Assembly (NCBI GenBank): GCA_003260075.1
Contig: QLIY01000053.1
Coordinates: 196,600-260,599 of the forward strand
Source: Phallusia mammillata
Taxonomy: Eukaryota > Chordata > Ascidiacea > Phlebobranchia > Ascidiidae
Reading direction: 5' to 3'
Length of the DNA stretch: 64,000 nucleotides
Shown in pieces: positions 25,301 to 37,300 of the stretch. Both the position numbers and the translations under genes were made by a program. Below the pieces are notes generated by a model, which had not been told where the DNA came from, made no database searches, and saw only the letters and a program-made list of their open reading frames with translations. How positions within the stretch are numbered: position 1 is the first letter of the stretch; each line of letters opens with the position of its first letter.

Positions 25301-28300
25301 NNNNNNNNNNNNNNNNNNNNNNNNNNNNNNNNNNNNNNNNNNNNNNNNNNNNNNCCCCCCCCCTTGGATACGCCACTGGGTGGTACACAGTAAGAGTGCT
25401 TGAGAACCACTGCCTTACCTAAAATCACTCAGTACATTGCCCGCTAAACAGATATAGGTAAACGTAAACCGTGAACTTGCTCAACAGGTTAACGTTTCGT
25501 GTCAAGGCTTTTAAAGGGCACAACGTCATTTTTGCGAAGTTTGTGTCTAAAATTTTACATTTCCGACTTCAACCAAAACTTGCATGTCGAAAGGGTAAAA
25601 TGGATACTCATTGGAAAAAGTATTTAGATTTTATGTCTGGGAACAACGTTCTTTGCTATCTGTGATAATTGCTCATGATACTATTGGCAAGATTCCTTAC
25701 TATTAATATACCATGAAATTCCAACACAACCTGCGATACTATCATAGAGGAACGTCGTATATCATATAACCACGGCTATACCCCGTGTAAATTGCCTGGT
25801 TCACAACCTTGTCTTGTTTATTACTACCTTTGTGCACTTAAAAGCGTGTGAACGAGCCCTACAGTGCTGCACATTCTTATCTTATTCCCTCGCAGTAGCA
25901 AAGGCTCTTGTGCGGGCATTTCTAGGTGTGTCATTTCGAAAACCGCAGACAAGTTCGGAAAGGCTTGGACTTTATTGTTGCGCTAAGCACCGCTTTGAAC
26001 AAAACCTCACCGCAGCACGCATTGGTATAAAGATCCTTTTAAAGGTTTAAAGGACACGCAGCGAGCGTTTGTGTGGATTTGGCGAAAGTTCATTTTCTTT
26101 TACCAAGCTCCTTGATAGTAACCAGAGCGTAATTTGGAACGTAACTGCCCGAGAACGCTTTAACTATCCCTGTTACAATTTTAAACGTTCATATTAAAAT
26201 ATTTACTTTAAACCTGTATATTAGGTGATTTTTTCGTACACTAGGTTGGGAAAAGGTCTTTACAAATGAAACGAAAAGAATAATTCCTAAATTATTTCAC
26301 ACACGAAAGAAAATATCTTTCTAACTGTCTTATTTATGCTAATGATTATGTCGTCAAACTGTTTACGTATAGTTTGTTTAAATTGGTAGTCTTATAGTGA
26401 ATCGGTGTCACAAGTTTCGCCGTACTATTGCACGAGATAAGTGTGGTTGAGGTAAGGTTCGAACCCACGATCTTACAAGAACGTGGACGGTTGCGTTTCG
26501 ATTTATTTGACAAATTTGTTGTTCAACTGGTGATGCTAATAGTTGTTTTTTGCGAAGTTTTTTCCAGAACGGAAATGCTTTTTCAGAGCAATAAATTGAA
26601 ATATTTCAAACACAAGCGAAAACTCGTTCCCACAAGTTCTTGAAAAAGAATTAATATGTTGTTTAGCACCACACCAGTTAAACGACAAATTTAGTAAATA
26701 TGCAACCATGTGGACGAAACGCTTGTTCGGTATTTTTAGTATTAACAGCTATTAGCGTCGGAGCCCACACTTTTCTTAAATGCTTGTCTTACACAGCAAA
26801 AAATACAGTGAAACGACACAGTTTACCTGTTGCCTTGTTCAAGATAGTGGTCATTAGTCTTCGCGTTTCGTTTACGTCTGAAAAACTGTACAGTCTCCAT
26901 CGTTTCGTCGCCGTTCGTGATATTCAGCGCAAAAACGTCGTTGGTACGTTTCCTTGTCACCGTGAAGGCATAAAAACCGTCAAGTGGGACAACAAACTCA
27001 CCACAGACGCGACTGTGAGATTTTACGATGAGCTTAGTGCTGTATCCGTCTCCTGTAGCAACGTCCATAGCCAAAACACTTCCAACGGTCTTTCGAGTTT
27101 TTGTTAAATTTCGGCCAGGATTTGATGCTGGAATTGCGGCTGATTGATCAGAAACTTCCCCAAGTCCGTGAACAAAAGTCAAGGCTGTTGCGAACAAACA
27201 CAACTTCAAGTGGATACTTCTCCACATTGTGTAACCCTAAGCGTTAGTTTATTCGCGCGGGTTTGTACAGCTGCGGAAAAAGGCTACTGATTATTACTTT
27301 GACAAACACATGTCATCAAACATAGTTCACAAAACATGCAACATAATACTTGCCACTTGTCAATGATTACCAGAAGTTAGTTACAAAACATGTGTCAAAT
27401 GCTAACTACGCTTATTACGTTTATGGCATCCAAAAGATGCCTATGACTGTGCACGTGCGCCAAGTGGAATTAACGCCTATACCAAATCACGTTCATCATC
27501 ACAAGGCTTTTAAAAACTTGACTTTTATCCATATTTATCCCCAAGCAATGCGAAATTGGCCTCTTTTTACCCCGGTTGAGACCTATGCTTTAAAGTTTAA
27601 ACTAACTGGGGACTAATGCTGTATGAACTGAGTTAAACAAGGGATTCATACATTGAACATCTGTGATAACCTAACAACATTCTCGCTTTTTAACTGTTCA
27701 CAAAGCTACGAAAGTTTTCCAAACATACTCTGTAGCTTTTTGTAAAGTTGTCAGTCTATCTACCCAAGAAAAATCATTTGTGAACATGTTTTGAACTGAC
27801 TAGTGAAATATTGGTCAACTGTAAGACGGTACAACATTTAAACTGTAAATTTATGCTTTGTCATTTAAAAAAATGTCAGACGCGACAAACTGTTTCTTTG
27901 CTTACTTGCCCTTTATCATCAAAAATCGTTTTATTGCACCCTCTGTAAGCAGTCTTAACCTCTAGTAGCCAGCACTCTGCCAAATCGCTAGACATACTTT
28001 CTCTCATGGGCGTGACCCTTTAGGCCGAACTTGGCGGTATACCATCGCCCATAGAGTTATTTATGGCCGACTGTCCCGTCGCCTTAATACACATATTCGC
28101 AAGATTTACTGATGTCTATGTTTGCTCGCACAGTATGAGCAAGGACAGTCTTCAAACTCAAACGCTACTTCAAATATATCTCCGTTATGGCAAAATCCTT
28201 TACACGGTATGAGGCATGCCGTTCACAGTTGGTGCTGTTGTCCCGCTGGTTATGTTGATTGTGGTATGGTTTACAGTACAACACCAAGGCAACCCGTTAA

Positions 28301-31300
28301 ATATGCCTAATATTTTGTCTGGTTAAAAACGTGCTACATTTCCCATTTAATTGATTGTATAAGATTAGTATGAACGATTTTTTGTGGTAGTGGATTTATA
28401 TCTTATTAACAACAGGATATAACGTTTAATGTAATTTAATGTTTGTTTGAAATACTGCTGGGTTATGCACACAGAGATAAGAATCAAATCTTTTAATCTA
28501 ACTTCCTACCAACAGATGAAAGCAAAGGCGATACATTGTTGCCACGTTAACCTTTGGACCTTGTAGTATAAATAAGGCTCAAAACGACTTAGCAACGTTA
28601 ATTGCTTTTTTAGCCAGCTTTGTACAGTCAACAACAAAAACATATATTGTAATTGCAAAACACAAAGAAGCAATGTTTTCGCAGACTAAAAATTTTTATT
28701 TTTAGCAATCAAGGCTAATTTGTTTGTACATTGCTGGTGACCAAAAGCTCTCATTGCTCGTTTTCACTGTCTAACTATAAATAAAAGGACAGTCTTGTTT
28801 TTATCTAAAACCGGCAAACGCATAACTTGCTCTAAAACTAAAAGAAAATGCTACGTTTAACTGTCCGAAACTGATCTCCAAACGTTCTTTAAACGTTCTA
28901 AATTCCACTTACACTTGCAGCTGTCATGAAGCTGGAACAGTAACTAAATATTCTTAAGTAAAACCAGTTACCGGTATCCCAACCATTTGTTTGTTCGTCG
29001 ATTGCGTAACCTACGCGCGTTCGCGGCGGATTGTGACGCCAGAGCCTTTGTGATGCAAGTGTCGATGACCCGGTTTTGGCCAAAGGAGGGAAGTGCCTGT
29101 TGCCATATTACGTGAACTTGTTCGGTTTGTTGCTATAACAACGCCCCACTTGTGTATTGGACTATTGGTTCTGTGGTATTAGTTTTGTAAAGGCGACAGA
29201 TATGGCTAAGAAGTGCCACGTTGGTGGGCTTTGCTTGTCCTTGCCGCAGTTTGACCTTTTTATGACTTTGTCGTGTCGCAGTTAGTTGGTTGTGGTTATA
29301 GTCACAAAAACTGTAACTTCAAATTGTACTGTTGTACACATTTTTTATTCTTTTAAGGATTTTGTAGCGTAAAGGCATTAAGGCAATAAATGATTAGCAG
29401 CAGACAGTGCACACTGTTTCGACATACAATGTCTCACAAGTGCAGCTAGTTACAAGAGATAGCTTGCCTTTTCTCTTGTCACTAGCTGCATTGATGAGAA
29501 CTTATAGGTCGAAACAGTGTGCGCCGATTTTATAATGGTCATTGCAATTTTCAAGGCAAAAAAGGAAACCTTTCAAAACGAAATCAATAGGAGTATTTAT
29601 AAATCGTTCACAGCGTCCACATATTAGCATATACAACTTCACGTCGATACCTTGTACTTGAACTCAACAAACTGAGCTCTCAAGATCAGTAGTTTCGCTT
29701 GAAAAAACGTTAAGGATGTTTATTCTTCTACACAAACTTGCTTTGTCTTGTTCAAGCACCTACTCTCTATGCTGTGTATATACGCTACTCGTCTACATGC
29801 AAATACTCCATTTGTTTGTACGGTACTCCGTAACACTCTTCAGCTACTAAATACCCAGCATGTTTAGTAGGGATAGGAATTTGTTAACATAACTATTTCT
29901 GTATTAGGAGTTTTAAACACGTGTTGGACATATATTGCCCGGTTTAGATACAGGAATGAATGCATGATTTCTTGTTCGGTCAAATTTTAAAAGCTTTAAC
30001 ATGAAGAGCATTAGGAAAGTAAACACTTATCGAGTTGAAATGATTCATACTGGTTTGTAAAAGAATTAATCGACTGATTTGGACTTTTGAGGCACTTTTG
30101 AAAGACGTAAAAAGCCTCTACATTTACAACACCAATATGTTTGCAGTTTTTAAAAAAATATTGGAGACTTTAAAAAAATTGACACCTTGACTTAAATGCT
30201 TGTTCCAGTTTCTGTGTACAAGATCTTTTGAAAAGGCTCTTTCTACAACGACTTTTTTAATATTAAAAAGAATGCTAAATTCTGCATCTAACTGTTTTGT
30301 CAATTCAATTTTCATGAATGCGTCAACATTTAACTAAACTTCATTAAAAAAACGGACAATCATAGAGGATTTTCACTTGCTTGGTTGTTGGCATTTTGGT
30401 TACCCAGGATTGGTGTAACTTACAGATACACTGAAACATCGCGTTAACAAGGAACAGTAGCTTATCCTGATCACTGATCCCGAAAATCTGTGACTTTGTA
30501 TTATATACAGGCTTACATCCCTTCAAATGTTGAAAGATTTGCCATGAGACGATCGGTTTCGGATTTAGTAGGTTTACGGAAACGCTTTACCCATAGTGCG
30601 AGAAATGAATACACTGGTTTAAGTTAAGATGTACATAAATTCTATACAGCACGTACACTCACATACAAATTATAGTACATTAGACCCATTGAAGGCGTTA
30701 TACCGAATAAACCGGTCACCCAGCATTCCCACATTTAATGTTTTTTTCCCCACTAACGTTCTCATGTATTTTAAATGGTATATTTTGTTTAAACTACTTT
30801 TCCCAATTGTTTATTGCCACTGATTCGTAACACAAACATCTGAAACTTTGTCAACACGGAAACTAGACAATAAGCGCAGCGATCCGTTTGAAACCTCACT
30901 TAAGTTTCCACAAATTGGAGTAGGTAGGGAAAACATGGGCCTCAGTGTGCTAATTACTTATCAACGGCGTACCCTAAAATTCTTGTTTTCTATTGAATAT
31001 CAGCGTGTATTTGTAATTTATACTGACATAAAAAAAACGTTTGTACTGTTTTACGCCAAATTTACATTAACCAATTTTTTTCGTGTTGTCTTTTTACACA
31101 CAAAAAGTTTACTGCATTGTAATGCGAACCTTGCTTTGCTGGTAAATGTAAGAGTCACGTTACTGCTTGGTTTTACTATCTGTCAATGTCGTATCCCCGA
31201 CACTATGTCAAAAATCTGATCTAATCGGGGGGGGGGAACTGCATTGTAATGTGAACCTTGCTTTGCTGGTAAATGTAAGAGTCACGTTATACTAAATACT

Positions 31301-34300
31301 GCTTGGTTTTACTGTCTGTCAATGTCGTATCCCCGACACTATGTCAAAAATCTGATCTAATCAGCTGGAAGAAAAACACTATGCTTGGTATAATGGACTT
31401 TTGTTCTCTTTCACAAACAGAGGTTTCATCTGCGTTAAAGTAAATGTCTGTGGCTTACAGACTCGTTGTTTGGGCAAAGACTCTCATTGTGAAATCCTGG
31501 GCTACTGATTAGGAAATAGATAACAGGAGATCAGGCGGCTGTAAGAACTGACAATACGGTTTTTCGCATTAAGATCAATTAAATTCTGGTTTTTGTCCAT
31601 GTTATCGATCAATACACTTGTGGTTTTTGAGCGTGTCGTAACATTAACAAGTTTTGCATCGAAGAACAATTGTAAATATTATCAAGGGCCTGCGCCTGCC
31701 ATTAATTGTTTAGTTGTAAACATAAAATGGTTTAGAAAGTTGATTTAAATTAAAATTACAAAAATTTAGGGCTGAGGTTGTCTTTGCTTAGTTAACTTGT
31801 ATATTTCTCGAAGATTTCCAGCTTTAAGTGTATAGTAACTTAAAAAGCAGGTTCCAAAACTTCTAAAAAAAGCAAATATTTCGAAGAAGCCCTTTTTTGC
31901 AGTGTAATGCACATTTAAAAACCTGTTTCAAGCCCCAAAATAATAAGATTATATTTCAGAAAACTTGTACATTCAGTACAGAGGTCAACAGAATTTTAAC
32001 GGCTATAACAAAACCCCTTCAATGTCCAAAATAGAATGTGTTTGAATCCAATTTCTAGATCATTAAATCGCGTTTCAAATAGAAAACCAATACCTACCGA
32101 GCAAAAGTTTGATCAAGCTGGCAATCAAATAAAGCTGTAAAGTTAACAGCACCATTTATAGCACTGGTTCTCAACCTGTGGTACGCGAACCAGTAGCGAT
32201 ACATCGGAACTTTGCGTTGGTACGCGAGTAGCTTTCTAACCCAAATGATATGCCCTGATTTGGGACAAAATTTATGTTTTAGACATTTTTCTGAAGCTGT
32301 AAAACTTGCTGGTTTCAGAATTATGCTGGCCTGGTTGATCAAAACAGGCCAATATCATGGTCCACCCGTTGAAAAAGGGTTTTGGTGGTATTCAGCAATA
32401 GAAAAAATACGCGATCAGTTTAAGGTTGATGACCTTTGATTTATTTCATGTATAAATACCCGAAATTACGAAGTGTTTAAACTAGATTTTCTCCCACTTA
32501 AGTATCAAACATACTTCGCATAATTTAACACTCCCGACAGGGGACAAACATTCTCGATAATAAACTACCTGCACCTGACCCAGCCCTAACCACACCCACT
32601 TGATCATTGTTACGTCATTGACCTCGTGACTTCTCGTGTCAACACTGGCATTTTTTATCCCACAGTCAATGTATAAGTGTTTCCTTTGTGTAACTGTTCA
32701 GCATCTGAAACACCTTGGGCATTGCGTTTCGCAATGTGTGTTTACGTTCCGCCAGAAAATGTGACGAAAGTAACACTTAAGCATATATTTTTCGTGTTAG
32801 TAACTTTCGTATATATTTAGACGTATTTTGTTTATACGGCAATCTATTTAACATTTTTATCACTATGTATTTTGTTTTTACCTCTCACTAACATATATAT
32901 CTTGTAATAGGTGCAAAGCATTGAGTGGAGGCCGAACGACACCACGTGCCTGCTCAGCGGGGCGTGCGACGGGTAAGTCACGTGTTTGATAAATTATCGA
33001 CGTCACCATTGGTAAAGTAAGTTTTGATGTATTTTTTACACGTAGCATGCGATATGAGATAGCAAGGCCATAAAACTATTTTTGACTGTCACCACTGACT
33101 ATCCTTAAATTTGCCCACGCATAACAAAGCGACCCATAGCGTTAAAAGATTTAAGATACACTGACATTCCGACAATGTCAGCACTTTTGGCCAAAAATGT
33201 AAGGGTAATTGTCCTGTGTTAAGCTACATCCTATTACTGAGGCGCTAATAAGAATTACAGTTTTAAGGAGAATAACATATCTTTTGTATTCCATGTTGTT
33301 AACGTTTGTGGTGCTTATTTAAACTTATTTATGCTAGAAGTCTTGAGAATTAAAAAAATGCAAAAAGTGCTTGCTCTTTCAAATAAAGTCATGTGTGTGC
33401 TAATGCTATTTTATAAACACCATTTGATCACTATCGATGAAAATTACTATTTTAAGACTTTTCTTTTACGTATTATTTGAGCTATGAAGTGATCAGAAAT
33501 CCTCTTTTAGCCTCTTGACATTAATCCTTGAGTGACACCATTCATTGTGTACAAATTCCACTTAATTTGTTAACTGGGACGTTTTATGACAATCTTAACC
33601 TGATATAACACCCACAATAAACACATAAACACGTCCATTTTTTTTACGAAAAAAATTCAAAAAAAAACTGTGTTACAACCCAGGGGGGAATATCGAAAAC
33701 GTATTCGCAGTGCCAGCAAATTTATAACATATGGTATTTAGAGGTAATAATATGTGCCTTTTCTGTGTTCATTCATTTTGTTGTGTACTTACAACAATCT
33801 AAAAATTGTCACAACAGACCAGCAGCCCAATACAACCAACAAGCAACACATTGGTTAACCAAAAGTCCTACGTCTTGCTATGCAAAGTCATTGTATTCAC
33901 AATGTAGTGGGCTCTAATCCCCACACGTTTGTCTACGTTGACAAGCCTATTAGCGTTGGTCATGGTTTAGAATGAAGCTTTAGCTGTATTGCAACGAACT
34001 GATAACATATACAACCTTGATAAAACAAACCAACATATCAACAAGTCTATCAAATACCACGACTTGATTCAATGCTTAACAACCTTTTTTGGCTGTAAAA
34101 GTGGCATCATACTCGTTTATAAATATTCTCTGCAAAAACCACAAGGTAATATCCCTGTATAGAAAAAATCATGACGTTTCGACAAATCATCATTACCCAG
34201 TAAAACGCAAGTTAACTATGACTTATATGTTGACTTTTTCTGTCTTTCAATAAAAGCAAAACGCTAATGTAACACTTTCCCAATGCAGCACTTTCCTTTT

Positions 34301-37300
34301 TACTCCACTTAAACTGTGGCGTCGGTTAAAACACACGAAGGCTGCATTTCCAGGCCAAACTAGTTGCACCGTCTTATTGCTGCAAGTGAAAATGCCTTTT
34401 ACCTACTTTTCATCTTCCGCTAAAACGGTTTTGGTCGACGCGGTTTTAGTCGTGTGGCGAAACTTCAGCGAAGACAGATCGCTCGTGCAGTCATTCTGGC
34501 TCTGTTTGGCCTCCCTCAAAACCAGGTCGCCCTTTTTTCAGTCCACTTTACGCAAAACTGAAAAGCAATTACTGCGCCCTTTTTTTCTATATTTGTACGC
34601 CCACCAACCGAATTTTGACTTGCTAGGTTTGTTCATGTATATACAGTATATGTACTAACAACTTTTTTAATATTTTTAAATTTTTTTGCTAAAATGTCTG
34701 TTTGAAGACGGACTTTGCCAGTAAATTTAGTGGTGTTTGATTTTTCTTCATATTTCTGTAGTGTACGTTATAACGCCCAGAGAAAGCCATACAAAGAACA
34801 ATTTGAAAATCTAAGACCACCTGTAAACTGCTTTGTAAGTCTCGCAAAAGTTTTTCGTCTATGACGTCACAATAGAAACAAATTGACGTATTTTCAAAAA
34901 CATGGTGTATATTCGAAGTAAATAATTGTTGGCGACTAGTTTAGAACGAAAATAATTTTGGGTAATTTTGGTGGCATGGGAAAAAGTAGGATCCTGTCCA
35001 GTAGTGTAAACCGGAAGTAAATGACGGAAAAAAAGTTCAAATCAGCTAAGTCGTTTGCTCCACCACTTGATCCAATTGGCGTACTGCCTGTTCTCAAAAT
35101 ACCCCTAAATGTAAATGTCGTATTTAACCACTAAACAGGCCGGTATATTTTGTTTTAATCTTTCTAGCCCAGGGGTTCCCAAACTTTTTTGGTCTGTGGC
35201 CCAAATGTCTATTTAATAGCGATTTGTGGCCCACCATGTGCTGTAAAATTGGCCACAAACAAAAAAAATAACTCAAAAACAGGCGAAACGGTTTTTTGCA
35301 ATCTATTTTTAAGGAGATGCATGCTCCTGAAATTTGGCTACAAGATTCGGAATTCTTTGCAAATATTATGTTTTTCAAAACAAAGCGCATCATATATACA
35401 GTTTAACAAAACAGTAGAATCTGTTCAAATGGCTCTGTGGCCCATTGAAAATGTCTTGGGGGCCCAGTGCTGGGCCATGGCCCACAGTTTGGGAACCACT
35501 GTTCTAGCCAAACCGGTAATTTAATTTTGTCGGTGGAAGCAATACAGGACGTCTACTAGTGCCAAACAGGGTGAATTGTTAACATTTGGTGCTGATATGG
35601 ATTTAACCTAATTTCAACGCGATTGATTGCCGGGTATTTGGCATTTGACGAAAAGAGAAATTTTGTTTCACTTGAGGTGGTACGTGCAAGTAACTTCAAA
35701 CATATGTTATGGGGAGAAACATTGCACCCATTGCCTTCTGCTATTTCGGCAACAACAGGTGCCGCCCAGAAATTTGGCAAAGATACTGTTTCTGGATTGT
35801 AGACCTGAATACTTTCCTGCAAACCATATTGGCTATAGATGCATTGTATCATTTGTAACCGAACAGATGTTTCGGCAAAAAGGTGTCGTCTGAGTACAGG
35901 CAATTTTGGCAAGCTTGTATTGTTTGGTGTGTTTAATGAAACTCAATTTTTTAACACAATAACAACGCAGAACAATAGATTAAAAAACGGCCCACAGTTA
36001 TTATTTTTTCACGACTCGTATTGATTTGTTGGACGAAAAACCTTACATTCCATGGATTTTCATCATGTATAGGCTTGTCTAATTGGACAATTTGGCCACT
36101 TAACCATTGAGCCTAATTTAGAGGCTCAAATCCCTTTTTCGGGTGCAAGTTGTGTTGACCCTAAATATAGGCCCCGATTACTATTGTGATAACTGACCAT
36201 ATATGTTGTGTCGATTGCTCTGACGTCATTTCGCTGTAACGAGCTTGAGGGTGTAGCATTTCAACCTATAGTTTACAATACACCTTCCCATAACATAGAG
36301 TGTTCCATGCACAAACATAAGGCCATGGTTAAGTAATGGAGTTAGCCCAATGAAGCGAAAACGGCACGCGTCATAGGGCCCAGATTCATGTTTGGTTAAC
36401 CCGGGTATTAACAACTTAAACCGGGGATTATGTTTCACTCTTGCGGCCGCCTCCGGTACGCATAGTTGCACACCGTAACCTCATTGGATTTTTGCGGATA
36501 ATTAACATAAACCCCTAACCAGGTCCACGTTGAGGCACAAATAGGGTTAGGTGGTTTGTTTGTTTGTTTTATTACATTACTGAACGCTAGGCTTGCAAAT
36601 TTTGCAAATTCAAACATGTAGCTGTTGCCGGGGTTTGAAGCTGCGATCGTGGAGAAACCAGACCTTCGAAATTTTCTAGCCAATGCCTTGTTGCTGCGTG
36701 TAAGCCTTTGAACAGATATATTTGCTACTGTGTAACCTTTTTACCTTAAAAATGCCATAATGCCAGGCCTGCGGAAATGTTTTAAGTAATAAACACGCGT
36801 TGTATATTACAAACGATGACGTTTTTTGTCGACATTTATATGGAGTCGCTTATCATTTTGTCCGAGTGGGCTTAAAAGTTATAGAATTACATTACATTGC
36901 AAACCTACCATTCACACGCCTTTAGAGTTTAAGATCAACATAAAATGCACATCTTGGATCAGCCCTGAAGCGCCTATGTCCATTTAGCATTTAGGCCATT
37001 AACAAAGGTGGCAGTAATAAAACTGACAAGGCGGTCCGTTAAAGTTTGGTTGTAAATCATACCAATGCGAACCTAAACCTGATGTTAAACACGTGTGTTG
37101 CCGACCTTGAAAGCATAAGCTTACTCTGTAAATACTTGGTGGTTATTCGTCATAAAGGGCGTACGGAATGGAATGTGAAAAATATTGCTTGCAGGCAAAT
37201 GTCCTATTGTGATGGGAACACGCCATGTCGTGACTTATACCAAAACTATTGTCTAATACATGTTTGGTTTCCCTTAACGTTACGGCCCCGACTGATGACT

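Larger units (their letters stand above)
21164..32910. other. 11.7-kb PWP1 intron holding nested elements
   Basis: Unusually long for this gene, whose first eight introns are 56 to about 1,150 bases. It contains minus-strand gC1q exons (21181-22152 and 26876-27227), a hAT-like transposon (24786-25378), a foldback repeat (29407-29525) and several poly-G joins. Elsewhere it is AT-rich with no exon I can support. Confidence 0.6.

Noticed and set aside
30848-31219. 123-codon plus-strand frame
   Set aside because: Hydrophobic low-information translation overlapping an allele-like duplication; no gene evidence.
35556-35912. 118-codon minus-strand frame in PWP1 intron 10
   Set aside because: No recognisable domain, no convincing splice sites, and an overlapping frame on the other strand is open too.
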